A DNA stretch of 64,000 nt from Actinomadura sp. NAK00032 (GCF_013364275.1 NZ_CP054932.1:8680001-8744000), one strand, 5' to 3'; shown: positions 42,335-52,119, counted from the stretch's first letter. Notes: a model not told the origin generated them from the letters alone. A program made the numbers and translations.

Positions 42335-43135
42335 TCAGCCGCTCGCCAGCTCGCGGCCCCGGTTGCGGGCCGCCTCGATCGCCTCCAGCACCGCCGCGCG
42401 GACACCGTGCCTCTCCAGCTCCCGGATCGCCGAGATCGTCGTCCCGCCCGGCGAGGTGACCGCCTCGCGCAGCAGCACCGGGTGCTCGCCGGAGTCGCGC
42501 AGCATCACCGCCGCGCCGACCGCCGACTGGATCACCATCTCCAGCGCGGCGGCGCGCGGCATGCCGAGCAGGATCCCGGCGTCCACCATCGCCTCGACCA
42601 GGTAGTAGAAGTACGCGGGGCCGCTGCCGGACAGGGCCGTCGCACCGTCCTGCAGCGACTCGGGGATGCGCAGCACCTTCCCGACCGGGGACAGCAGCTC
42701 CTCGGCCAGCTTCAGGTGCTCCTCCGCCGCGTGCGAGCCGGGCGAGATCACGCTCATCGCCTCGTCGACGTGCACCGGCGTGTTCGACATGACGCGGACG
42801 ACCGGGACGCCGTCCGGCAGCCGGGCCTCGATGAACCCGGTGGTGATGCCCGCCGCCATCGAGATCACCAGCCGGCCGGGCGGGACGTGCGCGCCGATCT
42901 CGTCCAGCAGGGCGCCCATGTCCTGCGGCTTCACCGCGAGGATCAGCGTCTCCGCCGTGGCCGCCGCCTCCGCGTTCGGCACGACCTCGACGCCGTACCG
43001 CTCGCGCAGCAGCGCGCCGCGCTCCTCCCGGCGCGCGGTGGCCATCAGCTCGGACGGGCGGCGGCCGGCCCGGAGCACCCCGGACAGCAGCGCCTCGCCC
43101 ATCTTCCCGGCACCCAGAATCGCGATCATCGGCAA
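42335..43135 (-). CDS. proC: pyrroline-5-carboxylate reductase
   Basis: 266 residues. The Rossmann start IAILGAGKMGEALLSG, LILAVKPQDMGALL, VRVMSNTPVHVDEAMS and the C-terminal signature GSGPAYFYYLVEAMVDAG...LLREAVTSPGGTT are all present. The enzyme makes proline from pyrroline-5-carboxylate with NAD(P)H. It lies next to proline dehydrogenase, which runs in the same direction 100 bases upstream, so opposing steps of proline metabolism sit together. Confidence 0.96.
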   Translation of the reverse strand: MPMIAILGAGKMGEALLSGVLRAGRRPSELMATARREERGALLRERYGVEVVPNAEAAATAETLILAVKPQDMGALLDEIGAHVPPGRLVISMAAGITTGFIEARLPDGVPVVRVMSNTPVHVDEAMSVISPGSHAAEEHLKLAEELLSPVGKVLRIPESLQDGATALSGSGPAYFYYLVEAMVDAGILLGMPRAAALEMVIQSAVGAAVMLRDSGEHPVLLREAVTSPGGTTISAIRELERHGVRAAVLEAIEAARNRGRELASG

Positions 43136-43235
43136 ACCTTGACGTGGGGATATATCGACCGGCTCAGCCTATCGGCGCGCCCGCGCCGCCGACCGGTCAG
43201 GACCCTCCGGCGTGCCGGGATCAGGACCGCGGGTC

Positions 43236-44165
43236 TCAGGACCGCCGGGCGATGGAGCGCGCGAACAGGCGGAGGTTGGCGGGACGTTCCGCCAGGCGGC
43301 GCATGAAGTACTCGTACCACTCGGGCCCGTAGGCGACGTAGACGCGCACCTGCGCGCCCTGGGCCGCCAGCCGGCGCTGCTCCTGCGAGCGCACGCCGTA
43401 GAGCATCTGGTACTCGAACGTGCCCGGGTCGCGCTCGTGCAGGACCGACAGCGCCTCGGCGATCTCGATGAGCCGGGGGTCGTGGCTGGCCAGCATCGGG
43501 TAGCCCTTGCCCGCCATCAGGACCTTCATACAGCGGACGTACGACTTGTCGATCTCTTCCTTGTCGGTGAAGGCCACCGCCACAGGCGCCGCGTACGCGC
43601 CCTTGCACAGCCTTACGCGCGACCCCTCGTAGGCCAGTTCCGCGCAGTGCTCCTCTGCCCGCCGCAGATACGACTGGATGACGGCGCCCACGTCCGGGAA
43701 GTCGCGCCGCAGTTCGTGGACGATCCGGAGGGTCGAGTCGACGGTGGTGTGCTCTTCCATGTCGAGAGTCACCGTCGTACCGGCGTCATGTGCGGCCGTG
43801 CAGACGCGGCGGGCGTTCTCCAAGGCGAAGTCTTCGTCGAGGGTCTGCCCGACGGCGGAGAGCTTCAGCGACACCTCGGCGCGGGTGCCGAGAGCGGCGT
43901 CCCCCAGCCGTTCCAGCAGTTCGACATAGCGCTGGGCGTTCACCTCGGCGCGGCCCTTGTCGTGCGTGTCCTCGCCCAGGACGTCCAGGGTGACGAGCAG
44001 CCCCTCGCCGGTCAGCCGCTCCGTGACGAGCGCGGCGTCCTCGATCGTCTCGCCCGCGATGAAGCGCCGGACGACGTCGCCGGTGAACGGCGCGGTCTCC
44101 ACCACCCTGCGCGCGCCGCCACTGCGCGATGCGGCGAGCAACGCCTGACGAAGCACTGTGCGCAC
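43236..44165 (-). CDS. proline dehydrogenase
   Basis: 309 residues, the stand-alone PRODH (PutA N-terminal catalytic) TIM barrel. It oxidises proline to pyrroline-5-carboxylate with FAD. Conserved blocks include VSLKLSAVGQ, VTLDMEEHTT, AYLRRAEEH-like VIQSYLRRAEEHC, VRLCKGAYAAPVAVAFTDK and EYQMLYGVRSQEQRRLA-like FEYQMLYGVRSQEQ. Typical monofunctional actinobacterial length. Confidence 0.93.
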   Translation of the reverse strand: MRTVLRQALLAASRSGGARRVVETAPFTGDVVRRFIAGETIEDAALVTERLTGEGLLVTLDVLGEDTHDKGRAEVNAQRYVELLERLGDAALGTRAEVSLKLSAVGQTLDEDFALENARRVCTAAHDAGTTVTLDMEEHTTVDSTLRIVHELRRDFPDVGAVIQSYLRRAEEHCAELAYEGSRVRLCKGAYAAPVAVAFTDKEEIDKSYVRCMKVLMAGKGYPMLASHDPRLIEIAEALSVLHERDPGTFEYQMLYGVRSQEQRRLAAQGAQVRVYVAYGPEWYEYFMRRLAERPANLRLFARSIARRS

Positions 44166-44221
44166 CCCCGGTTGTCGTCCGTGCCCCTGCGTTCCAGGTT
44201 AAGCCCGTGGCCACCCGGCGA

Positions 44222-45376
44222 TCACGACACGGTGCCCAGGCTGTTGCCGCCCCCGTGCTTCTGGACGTACTCGTCCATGCGCGCGGACTTGACGGCCTCG
44301 AACAGCTGCTTCGCCTTGGCACCGTCCAGCAGCACGACGCTCTGCTTGGCGCGCGTCCCGGTGCCCTTGAACGGCAGCGTCATGAACCGCACGTCCGACG
44401 CCCGGACGTTCCGCATGCTCAGCACCAGCGACCTCAGATGGCCGCCGGACACGCCCTCGTCCACGCTGATGGACTTGGTGAGCGCGGACAGGAACCGGTC
44501 CAGCTTGAGGGGGTTGGTGAGCGTGCCGCGGTCGGCGGCCTGCTTGGCGAGGGCGCCGAGGAACGCCTGCTGCCGCTTGATCCGGTCGAAGTCGCCGTTC
44601 GGCAGGTTGTAGCGCTGCCGGACGAACAGCAGCGCCTCCTCGCCGTTCAGCTTCTGCCGGCCGGCCGTCCACTGCTTCTTGCGGGCCGGGTCGTACACGC
44701 TCTGCTTGATGTTGACGGTGACGCCGCCGAGCGCGTCCGTCATCGTCTTGAAGCCCTCGAAGTCGATCGCGCCGTAGTGGTCGACGCGGATCCCGGTGAG
44801 GCCCTCCAGCGTCTCGATCAGCAGCTTCGGCCCGCCGTACGAGAACGCCGCGTTGATCTTCTGCTTGCCGTAGCCGGGGATCTCGACCCACGAGTCGCGC
44901 GGGAACGAGATGATGTACGCCTTCTTCCGGTCCGCCGGCAGGTGCAGCAGCATGATCGTGTCGGTGCGCTGCTGCCCCGGCTTCCAGACGTCGCCGCCCT
45001 CCCCGGTCGTCCCGTTCTCCGCGCGCGAGTCGGACCCGACGAGCAGCCAGTTCTCGGTGCCCTCCACGTTCGGCCCCGGCCGGTTCGCGCCCTCGCTCGG
45101 CATGACGCCCTTGGCCCGGTCGATGTTGCCGATGTAGGACGACTGGCGCTGCCACACCAGGCCGCCGATCCCGGCGACCAGCAGCGTGAAGAACACGCCC
45201 ACGGCGATCAGGACGCGCGGCCACCGCCGCTTGCGCTTGCGCTCCGCGCCGTCCGCGCCCGCCCAGAACGCGTCGTCGCCCTCGGCCTTCCCCGCCGGTG
45301 GCGGGGCGCCCTCGCCCTGCGGCGGGGGCGGCGCTGCCTGGGGCCCCTGCGACCCGGGATGTTCTGGCGCGGTCAT
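44222..45376 (-). CDS. LytR-CpsA-Psr (LCP) family cell-wall glycopolymer ligase
   Basis: 384 residues from ATG at 45376. A Pro/Gln-rich cytoplasmic tail and one transmembrane helix (about 53-74, VLIAVGVFFTLLVAGIGGLVW) precede the extracellular LCP domain. WLLVGSDSRAE, RTDTIMLLHLPADRKKAYIISFPRDSWVEIPGYG and KINAAFSYGGPKLLIETLEGLTGI contain the phosphate-binding arginines and aspartates. LCP enzymes attach polyprenyl-linked polymers to peptidoglycan. Confidence 0.93.
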   Translation of the reverse strand: MTAPEHPGSQGPQAAPPPPQGEGAPPPAGKAEGDDAFWAGADGAERKRKRRWPRVLIAVGVFFTLLVAGIGGLVWQRQSSYIGNIDRAKGVMPSEGANRPGPNVEGTENWLLVGSDSRAENGTTGEGGDVWKPGQQRTDTIMLLHLPADRKKAYIISFPRDSWVEIPGYGKQKINAAFSYGGPKLLIETLEGLTGIRVDHYGAIDFEGFKTMTDALGGVTVNIKQSVYDPARKKQWTAGRQKLNGEEALLFVRQRYNLPNGDFDRIKRQQAFLGALAKQAADRGTLTNPLKLDRFLSALTKSISVDEGVSGGHLRSLVLSMRNVRASDVRFMTLPFKGTGTRAKQSVVLLDGAKAKQLFEAVKSARMDEYVQKHGGGNSLGTVS

Positions 45377-45419
45377 GGCGCTGAAGCTACCAGCAGGATC
45401 GGCCGGGGATGGCCCACTT

Positions 45420-45453
45420 CGCCCCACCTGTCCGGTTGACCCGAGGTGGGGCG
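45420..45453. terminator. hairpin terminator after the ABC permease gene
   Basis: CGCCCCACCT (45420-45429) pairs exactly with AGGTGGGGCG (45444-45453) around a 14-base loop. It starts 19 bases beyond the permease stop codon and lies upstream of the LCP gene. Confidence 0.6.
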
Positions 45454-45471
45454 TCGCGGGCCCGCCGCAGG

Positions 45472-46206
45472 CTAGGCCGTGCGGCGCCGCAGCGTGACCG
45501 CGCCCAGGACCAGGGCCGCGACCGTGAAGGCCGCGATGACGGCCACGTCCACCCCGAGGGTGCCGGTGAACTCGGGCCGGGCGCCGATCTCCTGCATGCC
45601 CTCCACCGCGTACGACAGCGGCAGGACGTCCGCGACGGCCTGGAGCCAGGACGCCATGTCCTCGCGCGGGACGATCAGCCCGCACAGCAGCATCTGCGGC
45701 AGGACGAACGCGGGCATGAACTGGACGGCCTGGAACTCGGTCCGCGCGAACGCGCTGGCGAACAGGCCGAGCGCCATGCCGAGCAGCGCGTCCAGCAGGG
45801 ACACCAGCACCAGCGAGCCGAGCGAGCCGTTCAGGTCGAGGCCGAGCCAGGTCAGCGAGATCACGAGCACCACCGCGACCTGGACCAGCGCGATCAGCCC
45901 GAACGCGAGCGCGTAGCCGAGCAGCAGGTCCAGCTTGCCGAGCGGCATGGTCATCAGCCGTTCGAGGGTGCCGCTCGTCCGCTCCCGGAGGGTGGCGACG
46001 CTCGCGACGACGAACATCACGGTGAACGGGAACAGGCCGAGCAGCATCGGCCCGATCCGGTCGAAGAGCGCCGGCTGGTCGAACACGTACCGCAGCAGGA
46101 TCATCAGCAGCGTCGGCACGCCGACCAGCAGCGCCAGCGTGCGGTGGTCGTGCTTGAGCTGCGCCAGGATGCGCCGCGTCGTGGCAAGGGTGATCGCCGT
46201 GCTCAT
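45472..46206 (-). CDS. ABC-2 type transporter permease
   Basis: 244 residues from ATG at 46206 with six membrane helices. The ABC-2 blocks VASVATLRERTSGTLERLMTMPLGKLDLLLGYALAFG and QFMPAFVLPQMLLCGLIVPREDMASWLQAVADVLPLSYAVEGM are standard. Its start overlaps the ATPase stop by four bases (ATGA). The pair forms an exporter of unknown substrate, possibly controlled by the TetR gene upstream. Confidence 0.92.
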   Translation of the reverse strand: MSTAITLATTRRILAQLKHDHRTLALLVGVPTLLMILLRYVFDQPALFDRIGPMLLGLFPFTVMFVVASVATLRERTSGTLERLMTMPLGKLDLLLGYALAFGLIALVQVAVVLVISLTWLGLDLNGSLGSLVLVSLLDALLGMALGLFASAFARTEFQAVQFMPAFVLPQMLLCGLIVPREDMASWLQAVADVLPLSYAVEGMQEIGARPEFTGTLGVDVAVIAAFTVAALVLGAVTLRRRTA

Positions 46207-46952
46207 GTGGGACTCCCGGCCTTCTCGGTGATCAGGTGCAGGAACGCCTCTTCCAGGTCGGACGCGCCGGTGCGGGCGCGCAGCCCGTCCGGGGTGCCGT
46301 CGGCGAGGACGACGCCCTCGCGCATCAGCAGCAGCCGGTCGGTGCGGCCCGCCTCGTCCATCACGTGGCTGGACACCACGAGGGTCGCGCCCCGGTCGGC
46401 CAGTTCCCGGAACAGCTCCCACAGCTCCTGCCGCAGCACCGGGTCGAGGCCGACGGTCGGCTCGTCCAGCACGACGAGCTCCGGCGACCCGAGCAGCGCC
46501 ACGGCGAGGTTGGTGCGGCTGAGCTGCCCGCCGGACAGCGTCGCCGCCGTCTGGTCGCGGCTCCGGCCGAGCCCGACCTCGTCGATGACGCGGTCGACGT
46601 CCGAGCGCGGCGCGCGCAGGACGGACGCGAAGTAGCGCAGGTTCTCGGCGACGGTCAGGTCGGCGTACACGGCGGGCGACTGCGTCGCGTACCCGACGCG
46701 GTGCCGCAGCCCGGCCGACCCGGCGGCCTCGCCGAGCACGGTCACGGTGCCGCTCGCCACGATCTGAACGCCGACGAGCGCCCGGATCAGCGTGGTCTTC
46801 CCGCAGCCGCTCGGACCGAGCAGCCCCACGATCGACCCGCGCGGGATGTCGAAGGTGAGGCCGTGCAGCACCTCCCGGCCACCGCGCACGACCCGCAGAT
46901 CCCGCACCCGCACCGCCGGCTCGGCTCCGCCCGCCGGACTAGAACTCATCAT
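46203..46952 (-). CDS. ABC transporter ATP-binding protein
   Basis: 249 residues. Walker A GPSGCGKTTLIRAL, signature TLSGGQLSRTNLAVAL, Walker B ELVVLDEPTVGLDPVLR and the switch histidine in VVSSHVMDE. It is coupled to the permease by an ATGA overlap. The pair lies 139 bases downstream of the TetR gene in the same direction, a common regulator-exporter arrangement. Confidence 0.94.
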   Translation of the reverse strand: MMSSSPAGGAEPAVRVRDLRVVRGGREVLHGLTFDIPRGSIVGLLGPSGCGKTTLIRALVGVQIVASGTVTVLGEAAGSAGLRHRVGYATQSPAVYADLTVAENLRYFASVLRAPRSDVDRVIDEVGLGRSRDQTAATLSGGQLSRTNLAVALLGSPELVVLDEPTVGLDPVLRQELWELFRELADRGATLVVSSHVMDEAGRTDRLLLMREGVVLADGTPDGLRARTGASDLEEAFLHLITEKAGSPT

Positions 46953-47091
46953 GTGTTGAATTTATGCGCGCACCACCCCACCGGTCAAGACGTACGCCGA
47001 AACCCCGCGAACGATCGACGAGAACACGGCACGGCGAAAACACGCCGGGGCGGCGGAGACGCGGGGACGCGGGACCGGATGGTCGGGGAGG

Positions 47092-47688
47092 TCAGCCGGT
47101 CAGGTAGCGCTGGACGGTCGGGGCGACCAGGGTGATCAGCTCGTCCTCAGTGGCGGAGGCCATGGGCTCGATGCACAGGACGTAGCGCAGGATCATCAGG
47201 CCGATCATCTGCCCGGCCGCCGCCTGGATGCCGAGCGGCGGCGCCTGCGTGGCCTGCTTGGCGCGTCCGAACAGGGCGACCGTGACGAACTCGCGCAGCA
47301 GCGCCGCCGCCCGCTCGTTCGTCATCGCCGAGCGGAGCATCGCCAGCATCGGCGCGCGGCGGTCGTCGTCGCCCCACACGTCCAGGAACGTGCGGACCAT
47401 CGTCTCGCCGAGCCGGTCGGGCGGGGACGCCATGATGCGCGGCAGGATGACGGACGGGTCCACCGGGAAGCGCATGGCCTCGATGAACACGCCCTCCTTG
47501 TTGCCGAAGAAGTGGTGGACGAGCGCGGGGTCCACCCCGGCGGCGCGGGCGATCGCGCGCAGCGAGGCGCCGTCGTAGCCCTTCTCGGCGAACAGCTCGC
47601 GGGCCTCGGCGAGGATCTTCTCCCGCGTCTCGGTCGGGCCGGGGCGCCGTCCGGGGCCCCGGCCGCGCCGCCGCGCGGCCTCCGTCAC
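47092..47688 (-). CDS. TetR-family transcriptional regulator
   Basis: 198 residues from a GTG at 47688 that overlaps the stop of the upstream isomerase gene (GTGA). The helix-turn-helix is TREKILAEARELFAEKGYDGASLRAIARAAGVDPALVHHFFGNKEGVF, with a TetR_C-type helical effector domain behind (ASPPDRLGETMVRTFLDVWG). It begins with an Arg-rich tail. It may control the ABC exporter downstream or the isomerase it is coupled to. Confidence 0.92.
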   Translation of the reverse strand: MTEAARRRGRGPGRRPGPTETREKILAEARELFAEKGYDGASLRAIARAAGVDPALVHHFFGNKEGVFIEAMRFPVDPSVILPRIMASPPDRLGETMVRTFLDVWGDDDRRAPMLAMLRSAMTNERAAALLREFVTVALFGRAKQATQAPPLGIQAAAGQMIGLMILRYVLCIEPMASATEDELITLVAPTVQRYLTG

Positions 47689-48569
47689 CGCACGCCCCGG
47701 CGGGTGATCTCCCCGGCCGGCGTGACCTCCCAGGTGTGCGCGGAGGCGGCCAGGTGCAGCCGGGCGAACGCCAGGGCCTCGGCGAGGTCCTCCATCCGCT
47801 CGACCCGGCTGGACGCGCGCCGCGTGTTCACTTCGAGGACGACGTGCCCCCGGAAACCGCCCTCGGCGAGGTTCTCCAGCATCGGCCCGCACGGCTGGTT
47901 GCCCCGCCCCGGGACGAGATGCTCGTCCTTGTTGGTGATGCCCACGCCGTCGGCGAGGTGGATGTGCCGCAGACGCTCGCCCAGGGTGCCCGCCATGTCG
48001 ATGGCGTCCGACCCCGACACGGCGGTGTGGGACAGGTCGAGGGTGACGTACGGGTAGTCCTGGTCGACGGGGTTCCAGTCGGGCAGGTACATGCCGGCCT
48101 CGGCGCCGCGCGCCTTGAGCGGGAACATGTTCTCCACCGCGAACAGGACGTCCGTCTCCTCCTGCATGCGCGCGATGCCCTCGACGAACTCCTTGGCGTA
48201 GTCGCGCTGCCAGCGGAACGGCGGGTGGACGACGACGACCTCCGCGCCCAGCTCCTCGGCGACCTCCTTGGAGCGGACGAGCTTGCCCCAGGGCTCGCGC
48301 CCCCACACCCGCTGGGTCAGCAGCAGGCACGGCGCGTGGATCGACTTGATCGGCACCTGGTGGTAGTCGGACAGCCGGCGCAGGACGTTCAGGTCCTGGG
48401 AGGAGGCGTCCGTGGAGACCATGACCTCGATGCCGTCGTAGCCCAGCAGCGCGGCGATCTCGAACGCGCTCGGTACCTTCTCCGGGTAGACCGACGCGGT
48501 GGAGAGCGTGATCGGCGCGTCCGGTACCCGAAGAGCCGGTGTACTGACGCCGTTGTGCTGCGGGGTCAA
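47685..48569 (-). CDS. sugar phosphate isomerase/epimerase (xylose-isomerase-like TIM barrel)
   Basis: 294 residues from a TTG at 48569 that has GAGGAAG five bases upstream; the longer open frame to 48623 lacks a good start. YDGIEVMVSTD, HAPCLLL, VVVHPPFRWQRDY, FAVENMFPL, YVTLDLSHTAVSG, HIHLADG and VVLEVNTRR are the metal-binding and catalytic blocks of the AP-endonuclease-2/xylose-isomerase-like barrel. The substrate is unknown. It is coupled to the TetR gene by a four-base overlap. Confidence 0.88.
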   Translation of the reverse strand: MTPQHNGVSTPALRVPDAPITLSTASVYPEKVPSAFEIAALLGYDGIEVMVSTDASSQDLNVLRRLSDYHQVPIKSIHAPCLLLTQRVWGREPWGKLVRSKEVAEELGAEVVVVHPPFRWQRDYAKEFVEGIARMQEETDVLFAVENMFPLKARGAEAGMYLPDWNPVDQDYPYVTLDLSHTAVSGSDAIDMAGTLGERLRHIHLADGVGITNKDEHLVPGRGNQPCGPMLENLAEGGFRGHVVLEVNTRRASSRVERMEDLAEALAFARLHLAASAHTWEVTPAGEITRRGVR

Positions 48570-48731
48570 GGCTTCCTCGCCAGGAATGATCGCTCGACGA
48601 TGTTCATCAGGTTCGCAAGGCAAAGCCTATGCGGCGGCGCCGCGGATGAGACAACCGGCCGGAGTGATCCTCGACGCGTCGCCCCGCGACGGCCCGCGAC
48701 GCCCGCCCGGCGCCGGTTACGCTCTGTCTCC

Positions 48732-49430
48732 GTGGCCGATATCGCGCCGGGCGCCGTGCCGAGCCCCAACATCTGGAACACCCCGCAGGTCTACGAGCTG
48801 GAGAACCGCGCCGTCGACCCGGACGGGGTGCTCGCCGGCGCGATGCGCGCGATCCGCCCGTGGCAGGGCGCCGACGTCCTCGACCTCGGCTGCGGGACGG
48901 GCTTCCACCTGCCGTTCTTCGCCGCCGACGCGCGCCGGGTGGTCGGTGTGGAGCCGCACGCCGGGCTCGCCGCGTCCGCCGCGCGCCGCACCCGGGACCT
49001 GCCGAACGTCACCGTCCGTGTGGGCGCGGCGCAGGCGCTGCCGCTCCCGGACGCCTCCGTCGACGTCGTCCACGCCCGGTGGGCCTACTTCTTCGGGCCG
49101 GGCTGCGAACCGGGCCTCGCCGAACTCGACCGGGTCGTCCGGCGCGGCGGGGCCGTGTTCATCATCGACAACGACGCCACCCGCTCCACGTTCGGCCGCT
49201 GGTTCCAGCGGAGCCTGCCGAAATACGACCCGGCGGCCGTCGAGCGGTTCTGGACGCGCCGCGGCTACGCCCGCGAGCCGCTGACGATCCGGTGGGCGTT
49301 CCAGAGCCGCGACGACCTCGCCGCCGTGCTGCGCATCGAGTTCCCGCCCGATCTCGCGGACGCCTGCCTGCGCGAGCATCCGGGCCTGGAGGTGGACTAT
49401 GCCGTGAATTTGTGGTGGCGTTGCCCCTGA
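48732..49430 (+). CDS. class I SAM-dependent methyltransferase
   Basis: 232 residues, GTG start. Motif I DVLDLGCGTGFHLPFFAADARRVVGVEPH, the post-I acidic residue, and ALPLPDASVDVVHARWAYFFG define a Methyltransf_11-type domain. The target is unknown. It is divergent from the isomerase gene across 162 bases and sits 34 bases before an alpha/beta hydrolase gene. Confidence 0.9.
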   Translation: MADIAPGAVPSPNIWNTPQVYELENRAVDPDGVLAGAMRAIRPWQGADVLDLGCGTGFHLPFFAADARRVVGVEPHAGLAASAARRTRDLPNVTVRVGAAQALPLPDASVDVVHARWAYFFGPGCEPGLAELDRVVRRGGAVFIIDNDATRSTFGRWFQRSLPKYDPAAVERFWTRRGYAREPLTIRWAFQSRDDLAAVLRIEFPPDLADACLREHPGLEVDYAVNLWWRCP

Positions 49431-49464
49431 GTTACTGACTAGTTGGTCATACGGGAGGACCGAC

Positions 49465-50523
49465 ATGGGCCGTGTCACTGCCGGGAGAGCCTTCGGCGGG
49501 CTGCTGGCCGCCACCGCCGCCGGTGCCGCCGGCGCGGGCGCCGGGCTGGTCGCCCAGCGCCGCGCGATGCGCCGCCTCCAGCTGCGTCCCGACCCGTTCG
49601 CGGGCGAGCCGTTCGGCTCCCTGCGCGGGCGGCCCACCCCCGTCCGGGCCGACGACGGCACCCGGCTGTACGCCGAGATCGACGGCGCCGACCGCACCGA
49701 CCTCGCCGTCGTGTTCTCGCACGGCTGGACGCTCACCCAGGACTCCTGGCACTTCCAGCGCAAGGCGCTGCGCGGCCTCGGCCGGCTCGTCTTCTGGGAC
49801 CAGCGCGGCCACGGCCGCTCCGACGGCGGCGACCGCGACGGCTACGCCATCCCCCGGCTCGCCGCCGACCTCGCCGCCGTCATCGAGGCGACCGTCCCCG
49901 CCGACACGCCCGTGGTCCTCGTCGGCCACTCGATGGGCGGGATGACGATCATGCGGTACGTCGACGAGCACCCGGAGCTGGTCGGCCGCAAGATCCTCGC
50001 CGCCGGGCTGCTGTGCACCTCCTCCGGCGGGCTCGGCGAGATCACCCTCGGCATGCCCGCGCTGCTCGCGCGCACCACGCACCGCGTCCTGCCGCGCGCC
50101 CTCGACGCGTTCGGCGCCGGCTCCGGCGCCGTGGAGAAGGTCCGCCACCTCGGCCGCGACGCCGCCACCCTCGTCGAGGACCTCGTCGCGTTCGGCCCCG
50201 AGGCGAGCCCCGCCGCCGTCGCGTTCGCCGAGCAGATGATGACCGAGACCCGGATGGACGCGTTCGCCGCCTTCCTCCGCTCGATGATCACCACCGACGT
50301 GATCAGCGACTGCGGCGCCCTCGGCGGCGCCGACACCCTCGTCCTCGGCGGCGAGAACGACATGCTCACCCCGATCGAGCACAGCCTCAAGATCGCCTCG
50401 TGCGTGCCGTCCGCCCGGCTGGAGGTCGTCCCGGCCGCCGGGCACATGGCCATGATGGAGCGGCCCGGCGTCGTCTCCGACCACCTCGGGGACCTGATCG
50501 AGCGAGCCCGCAAGGAGACCTGA
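49465..50523 (+). CDS. alpha/beta hydrolase
   Basis: 352 residues with GGAGGA upstream of the ATG. A hydrophobic N-terminus (GGLLAATAAGAAGAGAGLVAQ) could be a membrane anchor or signal. The oxyanion region VVFSHGWTLTQDSW, nucleophile elbow VLVGHSMGGMTIMRY, acid LGGENDMLTP and histidine AAGHMAMME are intact. The substrate is unknown. It is co-oriented with the methyltransferase before it and radA behind it. Confidence 0.9.
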   Translation: MGRVTAGRAFGGLLAATAAGAAGAGAGLVAQRRAMRRLQLRPDPFAGEPFGSLRGRPTPVRADDGTRLYAEIDGADRTDLAVVFSHGWTLTQDSWHFQRKALRGLGRLVFWDQRGHGRSDGGDRDGYAIPRLAADLAAVIEATVPADTPVVLVGHSMGGMTIMRYVDEHPELVGRKILAAGLLCTSSGGLGEITLGMPALLARTTHRVLPRALDAFGAGSGAVEKVRHLGRDAATLVEDLVAFGPEASPAAVAFAEQMMTETRMDAFAAFLRSMITTDVISDCGALGGADTLVLGGENDMLTPIEHSLKIASCVPSARLEVVPAAGHMAMMERPGVVSDHLGDLIERARKET

Positions 50524-50572
50524 GGCGCTGACGCGAGCGCACTGTCGCAGGCGAGCCCTACGCTTCCGTCTC

Positions 50573-52006
50573 ATGGCGAAGGCTAAGACGGCCAAGGCGG
50601 CCTATCGGTGCTCGGAGTGCGGCTGGCAGACGTCCAAGTGGGTGGGGCGCTGCGGCGAGTGCCAGACGTGGGGGACGGTCACCGAGGCGGCGTCCGCCAC
50701 CCCCGCGCGGGTCGTGTCCGCCGGGCCGGTCAGCGCGCCCGCCAAGCCGATCGGGCAGGTGGACGTCCGGTCCGCGCAGACCCGCCCCACCGGCCTGGAC
50801 GAGCTCGACCGGGTGCTCGGCGGCGGCATCGTGCCCGGCGCCGTGCTGCTGCTGGCGGGCGAGCCGGGCATCGGCAAGTCGACGCTGCTGCTGGAGGTCG
50901 CCGCGCTCGCCTCCACCGGCCCGGAGGGCAACGGCGCCGGTCCCGCGAAGAACGTGCTGTACGTGACGGGCGAGGAGTCGGCCGAGCAGGTGCGGCTGCG
51001 CGCCGACCGGGTCGGGGCGATCACCGACCGGCTGTACCTCGCCGCCGAGACCGAGCTGTCGGCCATCCTCGGGCACATCGACACCGTCGAGCCGACGCTG
51101 CTCGTCGTCGACTCCATCCAGACGATCGGGACGTCGGAGGTCGACGGCGCGCCCGGCGGCGTCACCCAGATCCGCGAGGTCGCCGCCAACCTGATCAGGG
51201 TCGCCAAGGAGCGCGGCATCACCGTCGTGCTCGTCGGCCACGTCACCAAGGAGGGCGCGATCGCCGGGCCGCGCCTGCTGGAGCACCTCGTCGACGTCGT
51301 CCTGTACTTCGAGGGCGACCGGCACTCCCGGCTCCGCATGATCCGCGCCGTGAAGAACCGCTACGGGCCGACCGACGAACTCGGCTGCTTCGACCTCTCC
51401 GAGGTCGGCATCGTCGGGCTGCCCGACCCGAGCGGCCTGTTCCTCACCCGCCGCGACGAGGCCGTCCCCGGCACCTGCGTCACCGTCACGCTGGAGGGCC
51501 GCCGGCCCCTCGTCGCCGAGGTGCAGTCGCTCGTCGCGAAGTCGCACCTGCCCGCGCCGCGCCGGGCCACGTCCGGCCTCGACACCTCCCGCGTCGCGAT
51601 GGTCCTCGCCGTCCTCGCGCAGCGCTGCAAGATCTCCATGCACGAGCAGGACGTGTACGTCTCCACGGTCGGCGGGGTGCGGCTCAACGAGACGTCCGTC
51701 GACCTCGCGCTCGCGCTCGCCGTCGCCGGCTCCACGGTCGAGCAGGCCCTGTCGACCAGCCTGATCGCGCTCGGCGAGGTCGGCCTCGCCGGGGAGGTCC
51801 GCGTCGTGCCCGGCGTCCAGCGGCGGCTCGCCGAGGCCGCCCGGCTCGGGTTCAAGCACGCCGTCGTCCCGCGCGGCTCCCTCGAACTCGCCGACGGATC
51901 CCCGCTCAAGCGCGCCGACCCGCAGCTCAGCAGCTACGAGGGCATGAAGGTGATGGAGGTCGACAGCCTGAAACAGGCGCTCCAGGTCGCGTTTACGGCC
52001 CCGTGA
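50573..52006 (+). CDS. radA: DNA repair protein RadA
   Basis: 477 residues. An N-terminal C4 zinc finger (YRCSECGWQTSKWVGRCGEC), a RecA-type ATPase with Walker A GEPGIGKSTLL, the RadA KNRFG-type motif as KNRYG, and a C-terminal Lon-protease-like S5 domain (EQDVYVSTVGGVRLNETSVDLALALA). RadA is a branch-migration helicase in recombinational repair. The next gene is disA, a common pair in bacteria, where RadA and DisA interact functionally. Confidence 0.97.
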   Translation: MAKAKTAKAAYRCSECGWQTSKWVGRCGECQTWGTVTEAASATPARVVSAGPVSAPAKPIGQVDVRSAQTRPTGLDELDRVLGGGIVPGAVLLLAGEPGIGKSTLLLEVAALASTGPEGNGAGPAKNVLYVTGEESAEQVRLRADRVGAITDRLYLAAETELSAILGHIDTVEPTLLVVDSIQTIGTSEVDGAPGGVTQIREVAANLIRVAKERGITVVLVGHVTKEGAIAGPRLLEHLVDVVLYFEGDRHSRLRMIRAVKNRYGPTDELGCFDLSEVGIVGLPDPSGLFLTRRDEAVPGTCVTVTLEGRRPLVAEVQSLVAKSHLPAPRRATSGLDTSRVAMVLAVLAQRCKISMHEQDVYVSTVGGVRLNETSVDLALALAVAGSTVEQALSTSLIALGEVGLAGEVRVVPGVQRRLAEAARLGFKHAVVPRGSLELADGSPLKRADPQLSSYEGMKVMEVDSLKQALQVAFTAP

Positions 52007-52119
52007 ATCGGGTCACGCCAGAGTATTACTCCACACAACGCACGCTTGCGACCTGGGGAGGAACCAGTGCGCGGCCCTCCTCGGTAAACTGACGCCGTCC
52101 AGCGACCTCCGGGGGTCAG